A stretch of DNA of 64,000 bases, taken from Elmis aenea (lineage: Eukaryota; Arthropoda; Insecta; Coleoptera; Elmidae). The stretch is from assembly GCA_947652605.1 (NCBI GenBank), contig OX393578.1:41607470-41671469 (forward strand), read 5' to 3'. Positions 1 through 10,920 of the stretch are shown here, piece after piece. The position numbers and the translations under genes are program-made. Every line of letters begins with the position of its first letter. Positions within the stretch are counted from its first letter, which is position 1. The notes beneath the pieces were generated by a model, which was not told the DNA's origin, ran no database searches, and saw nothing but the letters and a program-made list of their open reading frames with translations.

Positions 1-53
1 ATGCACAATTTAAACAAATCACATGGGTTTGGACACTTCCTGCACATTTTGTT

Positions 54-76
54 CATACATACATACATACATACAT
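54..76. repeat. CATA microsatellite
   Basis: About six tandem copies of a 4-bp ATAC unit directly abut the left TA of the inverted-repeat element that starts at 78. Confidence 0.9.
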
Positions 77-77
77 A

Positions 78-1379
78 GGGGAAACCGGGGATAAAAGTAA
101 CATTTTTTTGTTTTTATTTAATTTCTCATAGATTATTACAAATTTTTTACATCCAAATTGGTTTAATGATAGATTGGACATTTGTCTTGCTTCCAAGATA
201 TTTATTTCGTGTCTTTCGTAAAGCAACTGTTAGAAAAAAAAAATTTTCTTTAGTAAGACAGCTGTTACTTTCAACCTCAACCTTGGGGCTAAAAGTAAAT
301 TGGGGTAAGTTGTAACGGCAAAATAATTTACACAGCTCATAAGTAGTGGTTAAATATATTAGTATTCATCAACAAAATTCATATTTTATTCAAAAATACA
401 CATTAGCAAAATGAAAAAATAAAAAAAAATATCTTTGGTACAATACAAAATGATAAGTGAACAGTATGGCATACCAGGTAAGGGCGGTCCCAAATTATTA
501 AATTTACACTAGATCATAATAACTTTTTGTTTTATTTAAAAAAAATCTAACCGCCCTTTAAACTGACCGTCATTCATTAAATCAGTTAAAGAGGGTCAGG
601 TTAAGTTGAGGTGGTTAAAGCTTTGTTTATATTAAGTTATAAATATTAAGGTAATAGAATAAAAACAATGGCGGCTGGTAGGAAAACCAAAAGTACCAGA
701 TCTTACCAATTTACATAGGTTTTATAATTTAAAATGCTTTTTAAGAAATGATTTAGCTTTACATACATTTCCATCATTAAACCGATATTATATACTGAGT
801 TTTATAATTTAATAATTTGGGACTGCAGTTACCAGGTTTGCCAAGATTATAAGTACCTACATATTTAAAAATGTGAATCAAAAATATACAACAAACTGGA
901 AAATTATTCCGACAACTCTTGTATATTCTCATCTACGAAGAAAGCCACCAATTATGTGCTAAGAGTGAACACATTGATTGGGGTTGGTTGTAACACTTTG
1001 TTACTTTTGACCCCAAGTGTACACAAAATTTTTTTCAGGGAATCCACAATTAACCACGATTCTAACGTCAAACTGTATTGCATCCACCAATAGCCAACTA
1101 AATTTAGAACAAAATAATATAGGTACTTTTCTGTTCCTATTTTAGAGATCGCCTAAAAGTTACTCGACGGATGAGACAACGCAGTAACTTTTAGACGGAA
1201 AATAGTGACTCTGGCTGGCAAAAAGTTTACCTCTATGACAGATGAAAACTAGCAATGTAGGTAGGGAGCTGGATGTAACTTAACATTGCAAAAGCGTTTA
1301 GGGCGATATAAAACAAAAATTAAAGAAACTATAGGCACTGTTACAACCTACCCGTGTTACTTTTATCCCCGGTCTCCCC
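78..1379. mobile_element. TA-flanked inverted-repeat element, family TAGGGGA, copy 1
   Basis: The left end reads GGGGAAACCGGGGATAAAAG and the right end is its near-exact inverse, each bordered by TA (76-77 and 1380-1381), which suggests a TA target-site duplication of the Tc1/mariner/pogo type. An internal hairpin at about 1149-1196 pairs two copies of CTAAAAGTTACT. No transposase is readable, so this is a non-autonomous element of about 1.3 kb. Copy 2 (31686-32889) has the same content in opposite orientation; copy 3 (13313-13462) is truncated. Confidence 0.85.
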
Positions 1380-1389
1380 TACATATATT

Positions 1390-1950
1390 TTGGTGTTTTT
1401 TTAAAATTTGCATTGTTAAATTTGGCACAGGGGTCTTTTGAAAAATTCGTTTTGGCCGTTACTAGCATTTGTCTAAGTACCACTTTTTTTTTTACAAAAT
1501 GTCCATACTCCCGCCCAAGGTCTTCAGCTAGATTTAATATAAAATCTCTTCTCGTCATAGTTTGACCAGTAACTTTCTTATAAATTGTTCACGTATTAAT
1601 TACTGCTTGGTCTATGATATTACAGCAAATTTAAACAGGCCATCTTCATAAATTAGCATTTGTGGCATATTTTTTGCAATTTGATTCAAACTGTCAATGT
1701 CATATTTTGGTTGATTGTAAAATATAATTGTTTTAGGTTGTTTTTACTTGTCTTGATCTACTGTTATAGATAAATAATACGTACTTATAGGTAAACTTTT
1801 GATTTGGCTTTGCCTGATATATTGCCAGTGTGCTTGGACGCCTTTTATTGTTTTTAACAAAGGTTGGCATTTTTGTTTTCGAGTCTAATCGATAGTGCAA
1901 GGCTATGGTTGTATTTTTTTAACCAACTCCTTGGCCAGTCCCACACTAGT
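1390..1950 (-). pseudogene. piggyBac-type transposase relic
   Basis: The minus strand translates in pieces into a recognisable piggyBac (DDE_Tnp_1_7) transposase. From the inner end come TSVGLAKELVKK (like the DNYFTS-LA-ELL region), a TVDQDK stretch, DSLNQIAKNMPQM and then IDQAVINT followed by TIYKKVTGQTMTRRDF and NLAEDLGREYGHF, which matches the late VVNSW-LYK part of the family. In-frame stops at several places (for example after FAVIS and after AVINT) and missing N-terminal parts show it is dead. It abuts the right end of the element at 78-1379. It is identified by motif memory only. Confidence 0.65.
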
Positions 1951-1975
1951 ACAAACATTTCTGTCTTTATATAAA

Positions 1976-2150
1976 AAAACAGACTGACGGGATAATGGTC
2001 AAGGGGTCTCTAAAGAATACTCTTTAAATTAGCTAAATATTTCGAGTGGTTTATTTACTCTTCATCAGTAGCCTGAAATTTACATCGGTATTAGCTTAGA
2101 ATTAGATTGAAGCAAAGAAAAACACAATTGGTGTTAAATGTTCATAATAG
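1976..2150 (-). repeat. Penelope-like repeat fragment, relative of 35805-36187
   Basis: The stretch GACGGGATAATGGTC, a run ending in AGCTAAATATTTCG, a CTTCATCAGTAGC box, then TACTCACC and GCGAGG follow the same order and spacing as the left arm of the element at 35805-36187, with many substitutions. Only one arm is present. It contains a hammerhead-like motif at 2031-2073. Assignment to Penelope-like elements is inference from that motif. Confidence 0.5.
2031..2073 (-). ncRNA. Hammerhead-ribozyme-like motif, locus A (best core)
   Basis: On the minus strand the parts in order are GGCTA (stem I), CTGATGA (exact core), one extra A, GAGT and ACTC (stem II) around a 9-nt loop, GAAA (exact core), TATT (self-complementary short stem III plus cleavage nucleotide), and TAGCT, which pairs with the opening GGCTA. 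This is the order of a type I hammerhead. The extra A between the core and stem II departs from the canonical form, so activity is uncertain. Confidence 0.5.
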
Positions 2151-2442
2151 TACTCACCAAAAAGCGAGGTTGATAGAAAGCAATCGCCGATTAACATCAT
2201 TATAAAATTTAATTTAAATAGATAATAGGTCACATTTGTAAAATTCGTATAAATTGAAAATTTGAAAATTTAGTTGTTGATAAACCAAGTTGAAGTAAAG
2301 TTGATAATTAAAGTTGAAAAAATAGAACATAATAATATATATGATGGTATCATCAATCTAAAGGTGGATGTCACTTTGTCTTTATCATCAATATACAAAT
2401 ACATCATTTATTGACGTTGATGATTGTAGAAGATTGTATAAC

Positions 2443-3134
2443 TGAGACCTATTCAGTGATGCTCTGATGTTTTAAAAAAGTTCCATGACATGCTAGAAAA
2501 TAAAAAAAACATCAAAATGGGTGTAATTTTTTAATCTTTAATAAGTCGGTTAAACTTGATGGTGCAAAAATATTTTTGGGGAACACGTTGTAGATTTTTT
2601 TACGCACTGTAAAATAAAAACATTCATTTGTTTCAATATTGTTTCAATTCCTGGATAGATAGATATATAGATAGAAAATTTCGTTATTTTAAATGGACAC
2701 CATAGTTGGCTATGGCCAAATGAAAAAGCATTTTTCCTCTGTTTTCAATAACATAAGGTTTAATGTATTTATTTTTATATTTAGGCTCAAAACAAATAAA
2801 ATTCATCCAAACGTCCATATGAAGCTATAGAGTGCCATGAGTTGAAATAAAATGGGAACAAATGAATGTTTTTATTTTACATTGCTTATGGAAATCTGCA
2901 TCCTTTTCCTCAAAAATATCTTTGTAACATCAAGTATAACCGAGCTATAAACGATTTAAAAAAGCCCTTTTTGATTTTTGTTTATTATCTAGCGTGTGAA
3001 CTTTTTTAAAACATTAGAGCATTACTTGATAGGTCTCAGAGGGGAACAATTTGTCTAATTTAAATTTCTTTGTAGCTCATACCGTTTACGAGATCCCAAT
3101 AATGGCCCTTCTAACTATATGGACCTCCCTGTAC
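2443..3134. mobile_element. TACAGGG inverted-repeat element, left end truncated
   Basis: The left arm begins GAGACCTATTCAGTGATGCT and is inverted at 3017-3040; the arms then match inward, including a TTCATTTGTTTCAA segment and its partner. The right end extends through GAGATCCCAATAATGGCC and stops at CCCTGTAC, while the corresponding outer left end is missing. It is the same family as 18872-19860, which lacks the opposite end. Confidence 0.75.
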
Positions 3135-4664
3135 AATCATTTTTTATTTTTATTGTAACCTTTCAGTTTTATTTTACAACATGCAAATTTTTATGGGCAT
3201 TGCATTTTCCTATAATTTTAGTGTTGTCATTTTGAAATCACAGGTTTCTTTACAAAGTTGTTAAGATCAACACAGTGACTTGTTCTGTGCCAATGTTAAA
3301 CCAGTTAATAATGTTAATTAAACATCAACATGTTATCAACTAATATAGCAGCATTCAGTTTTTTACGACTGTATTAAAGCTCCAACCAAGTTTATAATAA
3401 TTTTTTTTAAATGAAGGTAGCAATGTCTCTAAGATACTTTTAAAAAATAACATAAAGAATTTTTTAATCCCATGATAACATAGGTAGGTTAAAAAATATT
3501 ACAGTAACGTTTTAATATAAACAGGAAAATTAATTTAAAATAAGAAAGTTTGAATGATAAACCATAGACCACCTGGAAAAACCTAAAATTGTCGAAATAT
3601 GTAACGAATTCATGTTATATATTGGTCTGTCTAATAATTTAACAGTTAGAAAAGGGGTTTGTGCTCTCGTTTTACCTGTTTTTTTTTTGTGTAAAAAATA
3701 AAAATCTTAATCATTACAAATCCCGGATTAAAAAAGCAATCTAATATGCTATGTTGCTTATTGTGATAGTTTTTTTAATCGTTACAACATAACAAAATTA
3801 ATGTGTTTCATTTCTAGAAAGAGAATGTTAGATCGATAAGAAGTAAGATATGTCCTGTTAACGATTATTTCATAAAATTAAATATAAGTCGTCAACGTAA
3901 TAGTACTTAAGATTATCGTAAGTAAATTACTTTTACTAAGTTTACTAGTAAATACGTTCTGATAAATAAACAACCTAAATTGATTTGATTGTGGTTAGCC
4001 GCATATTGTTACCAAACATGTAGTTATATAAAAAATTGTTGGAATATTAATTGCTTATTTGTATCAGAGCCTCGACCTGGATAATCCGTTAAAAGCGCTC
4101 GCGTAAAAAGACTAAAATATATATTTTTTTAATAAAAAAACGTGTTTCTTATATGGAAATACCCAATATTTCTCTAGTTTTAGGATGACTATAATGTTAA
4201 ACTTATTCATAGCGTATCATATATAATTCACAATGACGTTTCCAATTACATTTCACGGTTTGCATGAGTACAATACACGTAGTAAGGACATATTTAATAA
4301 ATAACAGCAAATTGAATTGTCTTATGTTTAAACATGTAGGTTCATGTAATCATTGCATAACAAGTTATCGCACAGGCGCAAGAAGAGCACGCTTGGGGCC
4401 TCCGATTGGCAGGGGCCTCCGAAAGTTGGCAGCTTAAAAAAAAAAATTGCAAATCTCATGCACAGATAGTCTTTATCTAGACAATTTGCCGCTCGTCAAA
4501 CGATAAACGAGTAACAAATAGTAGAGCCTTTTAAATAGTACATATATTATAAAGTGCGTGCATTTAGTTGCTATTTCCAATAATAACTAATACCTATACA
4601 GGGTTTCTAATATAAGGTTAATCCAAAATTACAAGAAAGCGGTAATAGATAAAAATACTCTACT
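3135..4664. other. Gene-free stretch
   Basis: AT-rich DNA with no coding signal. Around 4375-4430 there are two close copies of GGGGCCTCCGA, which may be a decayed end of a hAT-type element. Confidence 0.5.
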
Positions 4665-4949
4665 TATACAGAGTTCTCGTTTTTCGAGGGCCACTATGGG
4701 GATCTCGTAAACGGTAAGAGTTACGACTTCGGTTAACTTGGGGCAAAGTTGTATATTCAGGTGCTTAATAATTTGACGCAAACAGGACTTATCTAGCTTT
4801 TTTAGTTTTTAAGATATAGGGAAAAAAGTAAAAAAGTGGATTTTTGTTTTTTGCCCGTAACTTTTTCATTTGATTTCGAATTTCATTTCTGTTAAAACTT
4901 TATTATGGCCACTTTTTGCAAGGAATCAGAAACCTCAATTATATTTTAT

Positions 4950-4983
4950 GTGCGACGTTTCGTTTTTTTTAAACCATCATCAG
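4950..4983 (-). ncRNA. Hammerhead-like core, locus F left
   Basis: The minus strand reads CTGATGA, a GGTTT/AAAAC-type stem II, GAAA, then CGTC followed by GCAC. Core boxes are exact and the would-be cleavage triplet is GTC, but I could not find a pairing stem I. It mirrors 5239-5271. Confidence 0.3.
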
Positions 4984-5238
4984 GTAAATTTTTTCTTATG
5001 GACGCTATATCTGATTTTAACGCCAATTCGTAGAGCATTTTTTTTCTGAATTCGACAATGCATAACACTTGGGACTTTTTTGAAACAATTGTTGTTAAAA
5101 ATGGCAAAAACAAATATGTAATTTAAAACAAATCCTAATCGGCATGGTAAAGTGTTATACCTACATTGTCGAATCCAGAAAAAAATGCTCTACAAATTGG
5201 CGTTAAAATCAGATATAGCGTCCATAAGAAAAATTGAA

Positions 5239-5271
5239 CTGATGATGGTTTTAAAAAAACGAAACGTCGCA
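5239..5271 (+). ncRNA. Hammerhead-like core, locus F right
   Basis: Same boxes as 4950-4983 on the plus strand: CTGATGA, a GTTTT/AAAAC hairpin, GAAA and CGTC. It is in divergent orientation to its partner in the other foldback arm. Stem I is not evident. Confidence 0.3.
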
Positions 5272-5825
5272 CATAAAACATAATTGGGGATTCTAATTCC
5301 TTGCAAAAAGTGGCCATGAAAAAGTTGTTACAGAAATTAAATTCGACATCAAATAAAAAAGTTACGGGCAAAAAACAAAAATCCACTTATTTACTTTTTT
5401 CCCTATATCTCAAAAACTAAAAGAGCTAGATAAGTTCTGTTTGCATCGAATTATTAAGCACCTGAATAGACAACTTTGCCCTGATTTAACCGAAGTCGTA
5501 ACTCTTACCGTTTACGAGATCCCCATAGTGGCCCTCGAAAAACGAGAACCCTGTATAGGATTGCAGTCTTTGTTGGAGCCTATAAAAAAACCTTAATAAC
5601 TTTTTTTTGTAAATTATTTATTCAAGAAATTATTTTTAAAAAATTCAAAACTTTAGAAATGCCTCTCGAAAACGGCTCCAACAGTGTTTTTTAAGTGACA
5701 GTATATTATAAACTTAATTTTCTCAGTAAAATGCCTGTTGTCTCAACTCTTTTAAATTAGTTGTAACCACAAATAAAGAGTACCAGCAACCTATAGCAAC
5801 ACTGCATGTGTACAATTTATTGTAA

Positions 5826-6092
5826 GGAGCAAAGCTTTTAAAATCACTTGTTGAATTTTCCATAGATGTAATAAATAAATTCGATGAGATTGAGAACGAT
5901 GTCAATTTCTTATCAGACGAAACTACAAGGTATAAAAGAAGAAAATTGCAATGTGAAGAAACGACTTATAATGAGCAACATATTACTGTAAAACAAAATT
6001 TTGTATTAAATGTTCGTAATGTTATTTGTGACGTTCTCATTTCTGAAATATTAAGGAGATCCGCCAGTTACACTGAAGAAAGGTACATATAG
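5826..6092 (+). pseudogene. hAT transposase relic (ZMYM1/DUF4371-like)
   Basis: An 88-codon open stretch without an early Met runs from just after a TAA at 5823 to a TAG at 6090. It includes LLKSLVEFSIDVINKFDEIE, a KRRKLQCEE charged segment and NVRNVICDVLISEILRR. The layout resembles the middle of hAT transposases of the ZMYM1-like group: a helical part with INKFDEI, a basic patch, then a FNVIID-ISEL-RR helix. It has no start, no donor or acceptor and no downstream continuation. Identification is by general resemblance only. Confidence 0.4.
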
Positions 6093-6469
6093 TTTTTCAG
6101 ATATCTTTCGATTTTAAAATGACTTATGTTGAATTTAATGCATGGATGGTCAAAATAACTATAAAAAATCATAAAGATATTGAGATTGACGTTAAATACT
6201 GTAAAGATGAAATTCTTTATTTTGTTGCATTCATAAAAGAAGAAAATATCACCCATCGACCAATTACAATTTGATAATTTTGCTGCAGTGTTTTAGCTCG
6301 TTGTTATTCTAAAGTTTATTACATTAGCACCCGACTAATAACAAATATTTTGATTAAAAAATAAACATTCAAGATGTTCTACGTTCATAGAGAAACATGC
6401 AATTTTCTTAAATATAACACACTATTTGTTTTTACATAGTCTTGTAGAAAATTTTACTGTCTTTCAAAA

Positions 6470-7660
6470 CATTTACCATGTTTTATACCTAAAACTGATA
6501 TTTTTCGCGATATCGCGCTTTTATTGTAAATTATTAGGGCAACGTTATATTTTCGAGTAAGTTATGAAGACGACAGCGGTAATTTTAAAAAAATTAAAAG
6601 ATAAAAACAAGGAAGTTTAAATATTATCTTTTCCTCACTTATTTTCGACATTTCTAATAATGTAGATGTAATTTTATCATTTTTATATTTAAATCGAGGT
6701 TTCTTAAAATTATGCATTTATTCATTGGGCATTTATTCATTGGACAATTACTAAATCCTATAAACTAATTTTTTGTGATTCTACTGTATGATTTTCGGTT
6801 GAACTGGAAACGGTTTCAACCCTAACCGTATTTTAAAATTTAAAGATAAGACTGGTCAGTGAGTTTTGTTTAATTCAGGATATGAAACCGGTTTTTTAAA
6901 CCGGTTTAAAAAACCGCTTAATCTTTATTTTTTTCCCGAAAAAGTGATTTTTAACCGAAACCGAAACCGTTATTTTTAAAGGCAAAAAAAACGGTAACCT
7001 TTAACCAAAATAATAAAAAACCGGTTTTTTAAACATATTTTTTTAATAAAAATTACTTTGAAAAAATACAAAATCTGTATTAAATGTGATTAGTTTACCA
7101 AAAGTAATTACTGAACGCTTGATTGTACATATATTATAAAATTGTAAATAGATAATATCTTTTCATACTTTGCATTCCTAATCTGAATAATGTTAAAAAC
7201 CGATTAAATTAACCGATTTTTTAAGCCGGTTTATAATTTACACAAAACCGGTTTTTTACGGAAAATACCGGTTTTTCAACACAAACCGTTATAAAAATAA
7301 AGTTCTAGATTTCGGTTAACCGTTAACCAAAATTTTTTTCGGTTTCTAGCCCTGGTTTAATTAGCGTTCTTTTCGCTCACTCAATAAATTATCAATTGGT
7401 TTTTAGGACTTTACAAACGATAGAAATCAGTTATATAAAAAATATTGTGACCCTGATAAGAAACCTCAATTTAAACCTTAGATTGGTAAAATTACATCTA
7501 CATAAAAAAGATAATATTATAACATTCTTGTTTTCATCTTTCGATTGTTTCAAAATTACCGTTGTTACCTTTATAGCCTACTCGAAAATATTACGTTGTC
7601 CTAATAATTCACAATAAAATCGCGATATCTCGTAAAATAGGTAAAAAACATTCTTGATGT
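6470..7660. repeat. Older inverted repeat split by a hAT insertion
   Basis: The left arm (about 6470-6715) contains GCGATATCGCG, CCTAATAATTTACAAT in inverse form, GTAGATGTAATTTTA and TCGAGGTTTCTTA. The right arm (about 7457-7660) carries the inverse of each in reversed order. The hAT element 6876-7354 sits between the arms. The arms are well diverged, so the host repeat is older than the insertion. Confidence 0.6.
6876..7354. mobile_element. hAT MITE of the CCGGTT family, complete
   Basis: The element is flanked by a perfect 8-bp duplication GTTTAATT (6868-6875 and 7355-7362), the hallmark of hAT. The ends are CAGGATATGAAACC and the inverse of CAGGGCTAGAAACC. The interior is built from repeated AACCGGTTTTTTA-like words and ACCGAAACCG, probable transposase-binding repeats. 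It has no coding capacity. A truncated sibling lies at 36762-37190. Confidence 0.9.
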
Positions 7661-7662
7661 TT

Positions 7663-9262
7663 AGATTTATTTATTTGATCAAAAAGTTGTTGTTTCTAAT
7701 GATACGTTTTTTCGAGTAACTTCTTGTCAAAATGCAATACCATTTCTTATCTTTTTATCAGTTGCAGTTTTATTCTCTTATTTATTATTGTTCAAGGGAC
7801 GAGAGTCTTGACACTTGAGTTACATTGTGACCAGAAGGCTTTCGACATAAAAAGTGACTTTTAATTAAGGTTGTTATAATGAAATTGTAATATAAAGGTA
7901 CATACTACATATAAATAAATATTTAAAATAATTCAAAAATTTTAAAACAGCTTTTTGCCTGAATTTGGATAAATTTTTTAAATATTTTATTGTATATAAC
8001 TTCAAAAATAATTTAAACAAGTTATTGCTCAAACTACTGCACGCTGGGTTCAAGAACAAAAAATGACTCATCACCAAAACTATAACGTTGGCACGAACAT
8101 TAATTACATCATTTTAGTAGCACACTTCACTGCCTTAGATTCGTAATTGTTATTATCTCCAACAGTGAAACAAATTTAAAATGAGTTAAGAATAACGGTT
8201 TACGATTTGCCAATTTAAAAGTATTTGAGCGTTATAAACAATTTATATTTAGACGAAAATAGTAGTAATATTATTAAAGTAAAAAATACGCAATTAAATA
8301 TAATCGCAACGATCTATATGGTTTTGTGGTTTTAAAATCCCATTGGGATATTAAATTTTGACCATCAAAGTGACACATTCAATGATGAAACGTATGTTAA
8401 GATTTATTTAACTGGACGGATGTTGCATTTTTTTGTGTGAATATGCTGTAGTTCCATCAGCCAAAAACATATTAATATTTAAATAAATATAAACCATTTA
8501 CTTTCTACATATGCACAATGTAACCTTTACTTTTGTGAAACTTACATTTAATTTAGACCCTGAAGATGCAAGGATTTTCGACTGTCAAGGAAATTTTACT
8601 TTTAAAGTAAATAAAGCATTCGCCTGTTACAAATATTGTGTTAACTACAAAAATTAGCAATCGAAAATTTTAACTGAAACATGGTTGAAAAAAATGGTCA
8701 TTGGGTAATTATCCTTAAGAATGCTTTTGCGGTAAGAAAGTTTTGGTATCGGAAATCGGTATAGTTACGCAAAAGATGTTTGGCAGAAAAGTATGAAGCC
8801 ACAATGTTGCAAAATTTTTATTTGAGATGTATGCAACTAATATCTTATGTTTAATAAAAGCAGAGGTATCAAGTTTAAAAAAAACAAAAAAGAAGTAAAT
8901 TATAATTATTATAGAATATGTTTTACAATTCACTTAATTGCTATACCTTTTCAAGAAAAAGATAAAATTATGAAAGAAGAAAATAAAAACGAATTAATCA
9001 AATTGCTGCATTTATAAATAATACTAGATATATTTAACTGCAGTTAATGAAAATGAAACTTTAATATTTCAATAGAGATTTTTCATTATTTGCGACATTT
9101 CATTTGATGCATTTTTTATTTTAAGATTGCCAAATTTCTTAACAAATCTTCAGTAGAAGTGGATAACGCAGCTTAATATGTGGAAATATAATATAAGATA
9201 TAAGACATTCGCAATAAAGATTTTGCAATTTTTTTCTTTCTTATTCCAGAATTATTTTTAAA
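7663..9262. other. Gene-free stretch
   Basis: AT-rich and without recognisable coding sequence. A short CCTGAAGATG phrase near 8559 resembles the box seen in the Penelope-like copies but stands alone. Confidence 0.5.
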
Positions 9263-9639
9263 CAGGAGTTTGGAGCGGTCCAATTTTTTAATGGCTCCGC
9301 TCCGGCATTAAAATGCCTGCTCCATGCTCCAAATATTGTTAACATAAAAAAAAGTTTTTTGATTAAATTTTTTTTTTTAAACAAAGTTTTAATTTTATCG
9401 GATATGTAGAAATTGGTCAAAAATAACAATATTTGACCCTAACAAACTAGCGAAGTTAAATAAATGTTTGAAAAAATAAATTATTTATCTTCAAACGTTA
9501 AAAAAAGAAAAAAAAAGTTGTTGTTTTAAAATTGTACATAATAAACTGTAGCAGTGGAGCAATCAGAATTATTTGCTCCGGACTCCGCTCCTGCTCCGGG
9601 CAAAAACCCATTGCTCCGCTGCTTCGTTCCAAACCCCTG
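9263..9639. mobile_element. hAT MITE rich in GCTCCG words
   Basis: A perfect 8-bp duplication TTTTTAAA flanks it (9255-9262 and 9640-9647). The ends are CAGGAGTTTGGAGCGG and the inverse of CAGGGGTTTGGAACG. Subterminal GGAGC/GCTCC words recur many times at both ends. It is 377 bp and non-coding. Confidence 0.9.
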
Positions 9640-9933
9640 TTTTTAAACATAGATTTTAGTTTATGATGTAAATATGAATGAAGATTATTTTTTTGTTTGA
9701 CCGCGAATACTAAATTTACAGAGACAAATCCAAGCAGCTTAACACTCCACATCTCGTTTAGAGAACAATATTCTTAAAGTGTTAATATCTAATATTATAA
9801 TTTAAAAACAAAATGCTTAATACATTGTACTTTTCGAATAATTTTTTGTTCATTATTCTATAGGTTTTTACAGAATTATTACGAACGTGTTCAAATAAGA
9901 TCAAGTTGTATCAATTGTTGTATTATCTCCACA

Positions 9934-10441
9934 TACAGAGTTAGGAGAAAGTCCCGGAACGATTGATTTTCTTAGTTATAATCAAACTCTTTTTTTTAAA
10001 GTTTGGCTTGAATATATGGGCAAAAAAAGAATTTATTAACGATATTGTTTTTGCTTTTACAGTTTAGCAAAAAATTAGTCCAAACTTTATTATTTTAAAA
10101 GGAACACCCTGTGTATTTTTACATTTTCGGAATAAAATCTAAATTTAAAATCATCATCAGCAAGGGTTTTATTTTAAAATAAAGTTTATGAAATAAATAA
10201 AAAACTAATACAAAATCAAAATATATGTAACTTCTGATAGTTTGTTGTCAAATTTTCATAAAAGAATTGCCAAGCACCAGACCCACGTACAATCAAAATA
10301 AATAAAATTTGTCAACAAACTGACAGCAAAATATCATTAAATTTTCTGTTTTTGGCCAAATATTTAAGCCAAATTTTAAAAGAAAAGGTTTGAAAATAAC
10401 TAAGATAATCAACCGTTCCAAAACTTTCTCCTAACGCTGTA
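9934..10441. mobile_element. TIR element TACAGAGTTAGGAG
   Basis: The ends TACAGAGTTAGGAGAAAGT and the inverse of TACAGCGTTAGGAGAAAGT continue inward for about 50 bp, with TA at both borders. It is about 508 bp with no conserved coding sequence. Confidence 0.75.
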
Positions 10442-10615
10442 TGTGGTAATATGTTATTTAGGGTTGTTAAAAACATAAGTAATTTATTTATATTTGTCAT
10501 TAACAATCGGTTCTGAGACCTCGTAGTGAATATTTAATTTAATAAAATTGCCTACTTAATGAACTCGGCTAGTTTACTGATTCGGTGTAACATATTGTTG
10601 GTACATAGGCCGCAC

Positions 10616-10920
10616 TGTTGGGGAAGAGTACTTATTACTCTTAAATTTATTGTTGTAAATTAAGGCTTGTAATCGTCTTTGCAACGTGGTTGTACCCTCA
10701 AACGTTGTTTTACGTAGTACACAGGTCTAGAGCAATACAGTAAGAAACAAATAAAACACAACAATTTTAGCAACAAACGCCTTTATTTTTCGACTGCTGT
10801 ACATTTGTCGGTGGTTGGTTCTTAACTACCCCTGCGTGACCGTCCCAAGATTTTAGGTTCCCTGTTGCTATCCCATTTTTTATTGTAGTTGCATCTTTGT
10901 CATTCTTGCCTGTAAACACA
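10616..10920 (-). other. Possible solo LTR or LTR fragment
   Basis: Read on the minus strand, the segment has an AATAAA near 10780, a TTGTTGTGTTTTATTTG run after it, and ends CTCTTCCCCAACA at 10616, which is LTR-like. I find no matching target duplication, no second LTR, no primer-binding site and no coding sequence. Confidence 0.25.

Larger units (their letters stand above)
4665..5557. mobile_element. Foldback element with ~405-bp arms
   Basis: Arms 4665-5071 and 5150-5557 are inverted copies around an 80-bp spacer. The ends read TATACAGAGTTCTCGTTTTT and the inverse of TATACAGGGTTCTCGTTTTT. Just inside lies GGGATCTCGTAAACGGTA, also seen in other TACAGGG elements of this window. Each arm carries one copy of a hammerhead-like core (4950-4983 and 5239-5271). 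No protein is encoded; apparent short reading frames are arm sequence. Confidence 0.85.

Noticed and set aside
10616..10920. Full LTR retrotransposon
   Set aside because: No second LTR, primer-binding site, polypurine tract or gag-pol; kept only as a low-confidence LTR-like piece.
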